From positions 1-5,685 of the forward strand of contig JBJEQT010000184.1 in the NCBI GenBank assembly GCA_051881895.1: a stretch of 5,685 nt of DNA, read 5' to 3'. Under the pieces are notes generated by a model that had not been told where the DNA came from, did no database searches, and saw only the letters and a program-made list of their open reading frames with translations. The translations under genes and the position numbers were made by a program. Below are positions 4,481 to 5,685 of this stretch, in pieces (positions within the stretch are counted from its first letter, which is position 1; every line of letters begins with the position of its first letter). The stretch is from UBA3818 sp051881895. Lineage in GTDB: Bacteria > Bacillota > Clostridia > Oscillospirales > Ruminococcaceae.

Positions 4481-5685
4481 TCTTCCTCCTGTGTATCATC
4501 TTCAGATGGGCCTTTTTTCAACAATTCGTCAAAAGAGAGCTGATGTTCTTCCTCTCCGGTCTGCAATACCGTATAGGAAATATCCGGTGCCGGCCGGCGG
4601 CGCAGCCGGTGGGAAAGCAGCAGATAGCCAATTAGGACAGACAGCGATACGCCGCTGACCCAAAGTCCCGCCGTCAGCCCCGGGGTGTGGTAGGTAAAGC
4701 GGATGGTGCTGTCCCCCGCCGGGGCGCGCACCGCCATAAAACCAATGTCCACCTTCTCAATCCGGGCCGGTTCCCCATTGACCGTAGCGCTCCAGCCTTC
4801 GTCATAGGGGACGCTGAAAAACACCAGATTCTCTTTGGTCAGTACAATTTTGGAGGTAAAGCCCTGATTGTCGGTGGTAAATTCATAAGAAGCCTCCCGC
4901 CGCCGGTTGGCGCAGTCGACTACATAAGCGTCTTCCGTAAGCGTACCTGCCTCTTTATCCGAAAGCCTGGTAAGAATATCGCTGTGCCGGGCAATGGCAT
5001 CATCCTCCAGCATAATGCCTTTCATCAAAAGGCGGCAGCGGTAATCCTTGGCCGTGTCATCAAACATTTCTCTCGTGATATAATGGTCAAACGCGAATCC
5101 CATGGGGACAAAGTTGTCATTTTCATACAGGTTAAAATTCCCGTCCGTGCGCACATAGGAGTACCCAGGCATCGGGCTTTGCTCTTCATTGCGCTGCTCG
5201 ATGACCAGCCATCGCACCGAGAGCAGGCTGCGCAGGGCGTACAGCTTGGTATCCGGCTTTGAAGAAACGTCCCGGGTCACGCCCACTTCGGGATAAAATT
5301 CCATCAGCGACACCGGCACAATCGAGTGAAAGGCCTGGATGGTAGGCCGGTCCCAATACATGCCCAAATTTTCGATGGTACCATAAAAATCGGTACGGGC
5401 AAAGCTGCCGTCGTCCGGGAACGAAACCATATCCCGGCCTTCGATCCCGTTTTCGACGAGCCATTCATCTGAGCTGCGGGCGTTTTTCCCATCTGTAAAA
5501 TAGATCCACCCGAACAGCGTGCTGACAATACAAACACCGGCGATAGCTGCCCGCGGCATCTGCCTGGTGTTTTGAAAGCGCCGGACCAAAAGGTAAGCGG
5601 CCAGCAGGCAGGCGCAGGTAAATACGGCGTATAGCCAAAAGGTCGGCATATCAGAAGCAAGTCCGATTTTCCACTCGCCGTCCGA
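4477..5685 (-). CDS. yfhO: YfhO family membrane protein, C-terminal half (partial at right edge)
   Basis: The frame is open to the right edge; 402 residues plus the stop are visible, about half of a typical YfhO (roughly 800-900 residues). The Met at 5647-5649 is not the start, because in-frame codons continue upstream and the sequence enters mid-domain. In visible numbering, hydrophobic helices lie at about 15-34 and 46-64, followed by a long outside domain (65-336) with F-Y-G-T-I-E-N-L-G-M-Y (100-110), A-F-H-S (118-121) and the family-typical VPYDEGWSATVNG (292-304). A last helix (337-358) and an acidic cytoplasmic tail ending in E-E-E complete it. YfhO proteins are GT-C-fold enzymes thought to transfer sugar from a lipid carrier onto teichoic acid outside the membrane, working with a CsbB-type synthase. 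The next gene is exactly such a synthase, overlapping by ATGA. The catalytic N-terminal part is outside the window, so activity cannot be judged. Confidence 0.9.
   Translation of the reverse strand, partial: SDGEWKIGLASDMPTFWLYAVFTCACLLAAYLLVRRFQNTRQMPRAAIAGVCIVSTLFGWIYFTDGKNARSSDEWLVENGIEGRDMVSFPDDGSFARTDFYGTIENLGMYWDRPTIQAFHSIVPVSLMEFYPEVGVTRDVSSKPDTKLYALRSLLSVRWLVIEQRNEEQSPMPGYSYVRTDGNFNLYENDNFVPMGFAFDHYITREMFDDTAKDYRCRLLMKGIMLEDDAIARHSDILTRLSDKEAGTLTEDAYVVDCANRRREASYEFTTDNQGFTSKIVLTKENLVFFSVPYDEGWSATVNGEPARIEKVDIGFMAVRAPAGDSTIRFTYHTPGLTAGLWVSGVSLSVLIGYLLLSHRLRRRPAPDISYTVLQTGEEEHQLSFDELLKKGPSEDDTQEEE
4485..4490 (-). promoter_or_regulatory. Ribosome binding site of the glycosyltransferase, inside yfhO
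   Basis: AGGAGG on the minus strand lies within the last codons of the YfhO gene, 4 bases before the ATG of the ATGA overlap and 10 bases before an in-frame second ATG (4472-4474). Its position leaves the exact start undecided between these two Met codons. Confidence 0.8.

Noticed and set aside
4687..5262. A 191-codon plus-strand open frame opposite yfhO
   Set aside because: It is antisense to a clear YfhO coding region, has no ribosome binding site, and its composition is that of a complementary-strand shadow.
5647..5649. ATG at 5649 as the start of the YfhO gene
   Set aside because: The same frame continues without a stop to the window edge, no ribosome binding site precedes the ATG, and the protein would begin in the middle of the known family architecture.
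1..5685. CRISPR array, tRNA, insertion sequence or phage features
   Set aside because: No regularly spaced direct repeats, no cloverleaf-like segment, no transposase or integrase-like reading frame and no target-site duplication were seen.

Overview
The window looks like chromosomal DNA from a moderate-GC Firmicute, most likely a gut-type clostridium (Oscillospirales or a relative). The evidence is strong AGGAGG Shine-Dalgarno sites, intrinsic terminators with A-tract and T-tract flanks, a SigA-type promoter, and the gene families present: MepA-type MATE, YfhO with a CsbB/GtrB-type glycosyltransferase, DUF3795 and DUF3592. The taxonomic call is inference. I see no mobile element, phage gene, tRNA, rRNA or CRISPR array.

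Layout from left to right. (1) 1-187, plus strand: the 3' end of a small DUF3592-like gene, followed by an intrinsic terminator. (2) 188-1817, plus strand: a promoter region with nested inverted repeats, then a standalone TIGR00300 / LOR-SDH-type putative ornithine cyclodeaminase. It is joined through a TAATG stop/start overlap to a 102-residue cysteine-rich DUF3795 protein. The pair ends in a 25-bp perfect hairpin that begins inside the last codons of the DUF3795 gene and should stop transcription in both directions. (3) 1867-3270, minus strand: a MepA-like MATE multidrug efflux transporter. Its good promoter (TTGAAA-17-TATAAT) is separated from its ribosome binding site by a complete 17-bp terminator-like hairpin with a T-rich tail. 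(4) 3512-5685, minus strand: an operon running in from the right edge. The C-terminal half of a YfhO membrane protein overlaps by ATGA a polyprenyl-phosphate glycosyltransferase of the GtrB/CsbB/DPM1-like type.

How the genes work together. YfhO and the glycosyltransferase fit the known three-component glycosylation scheme: the glycosyltransferase charges a lipid carrier with a sugar, a flippase not seen here moves it outward, and YfhO transfers the sugar to a surface polymer such as a teichoic acid. The cyclodeaminase-like protein and the DUF3795 protein appear co-translated, but no shared function is known to me. The MATE gene stands alone.

Nothing here is clearly a new system. The points most worth checking are the terminator-like hairpin in the MATE leader, the coupled TIGR00300-DUF3795 pair, and the terminator that overlaps a stop codon.
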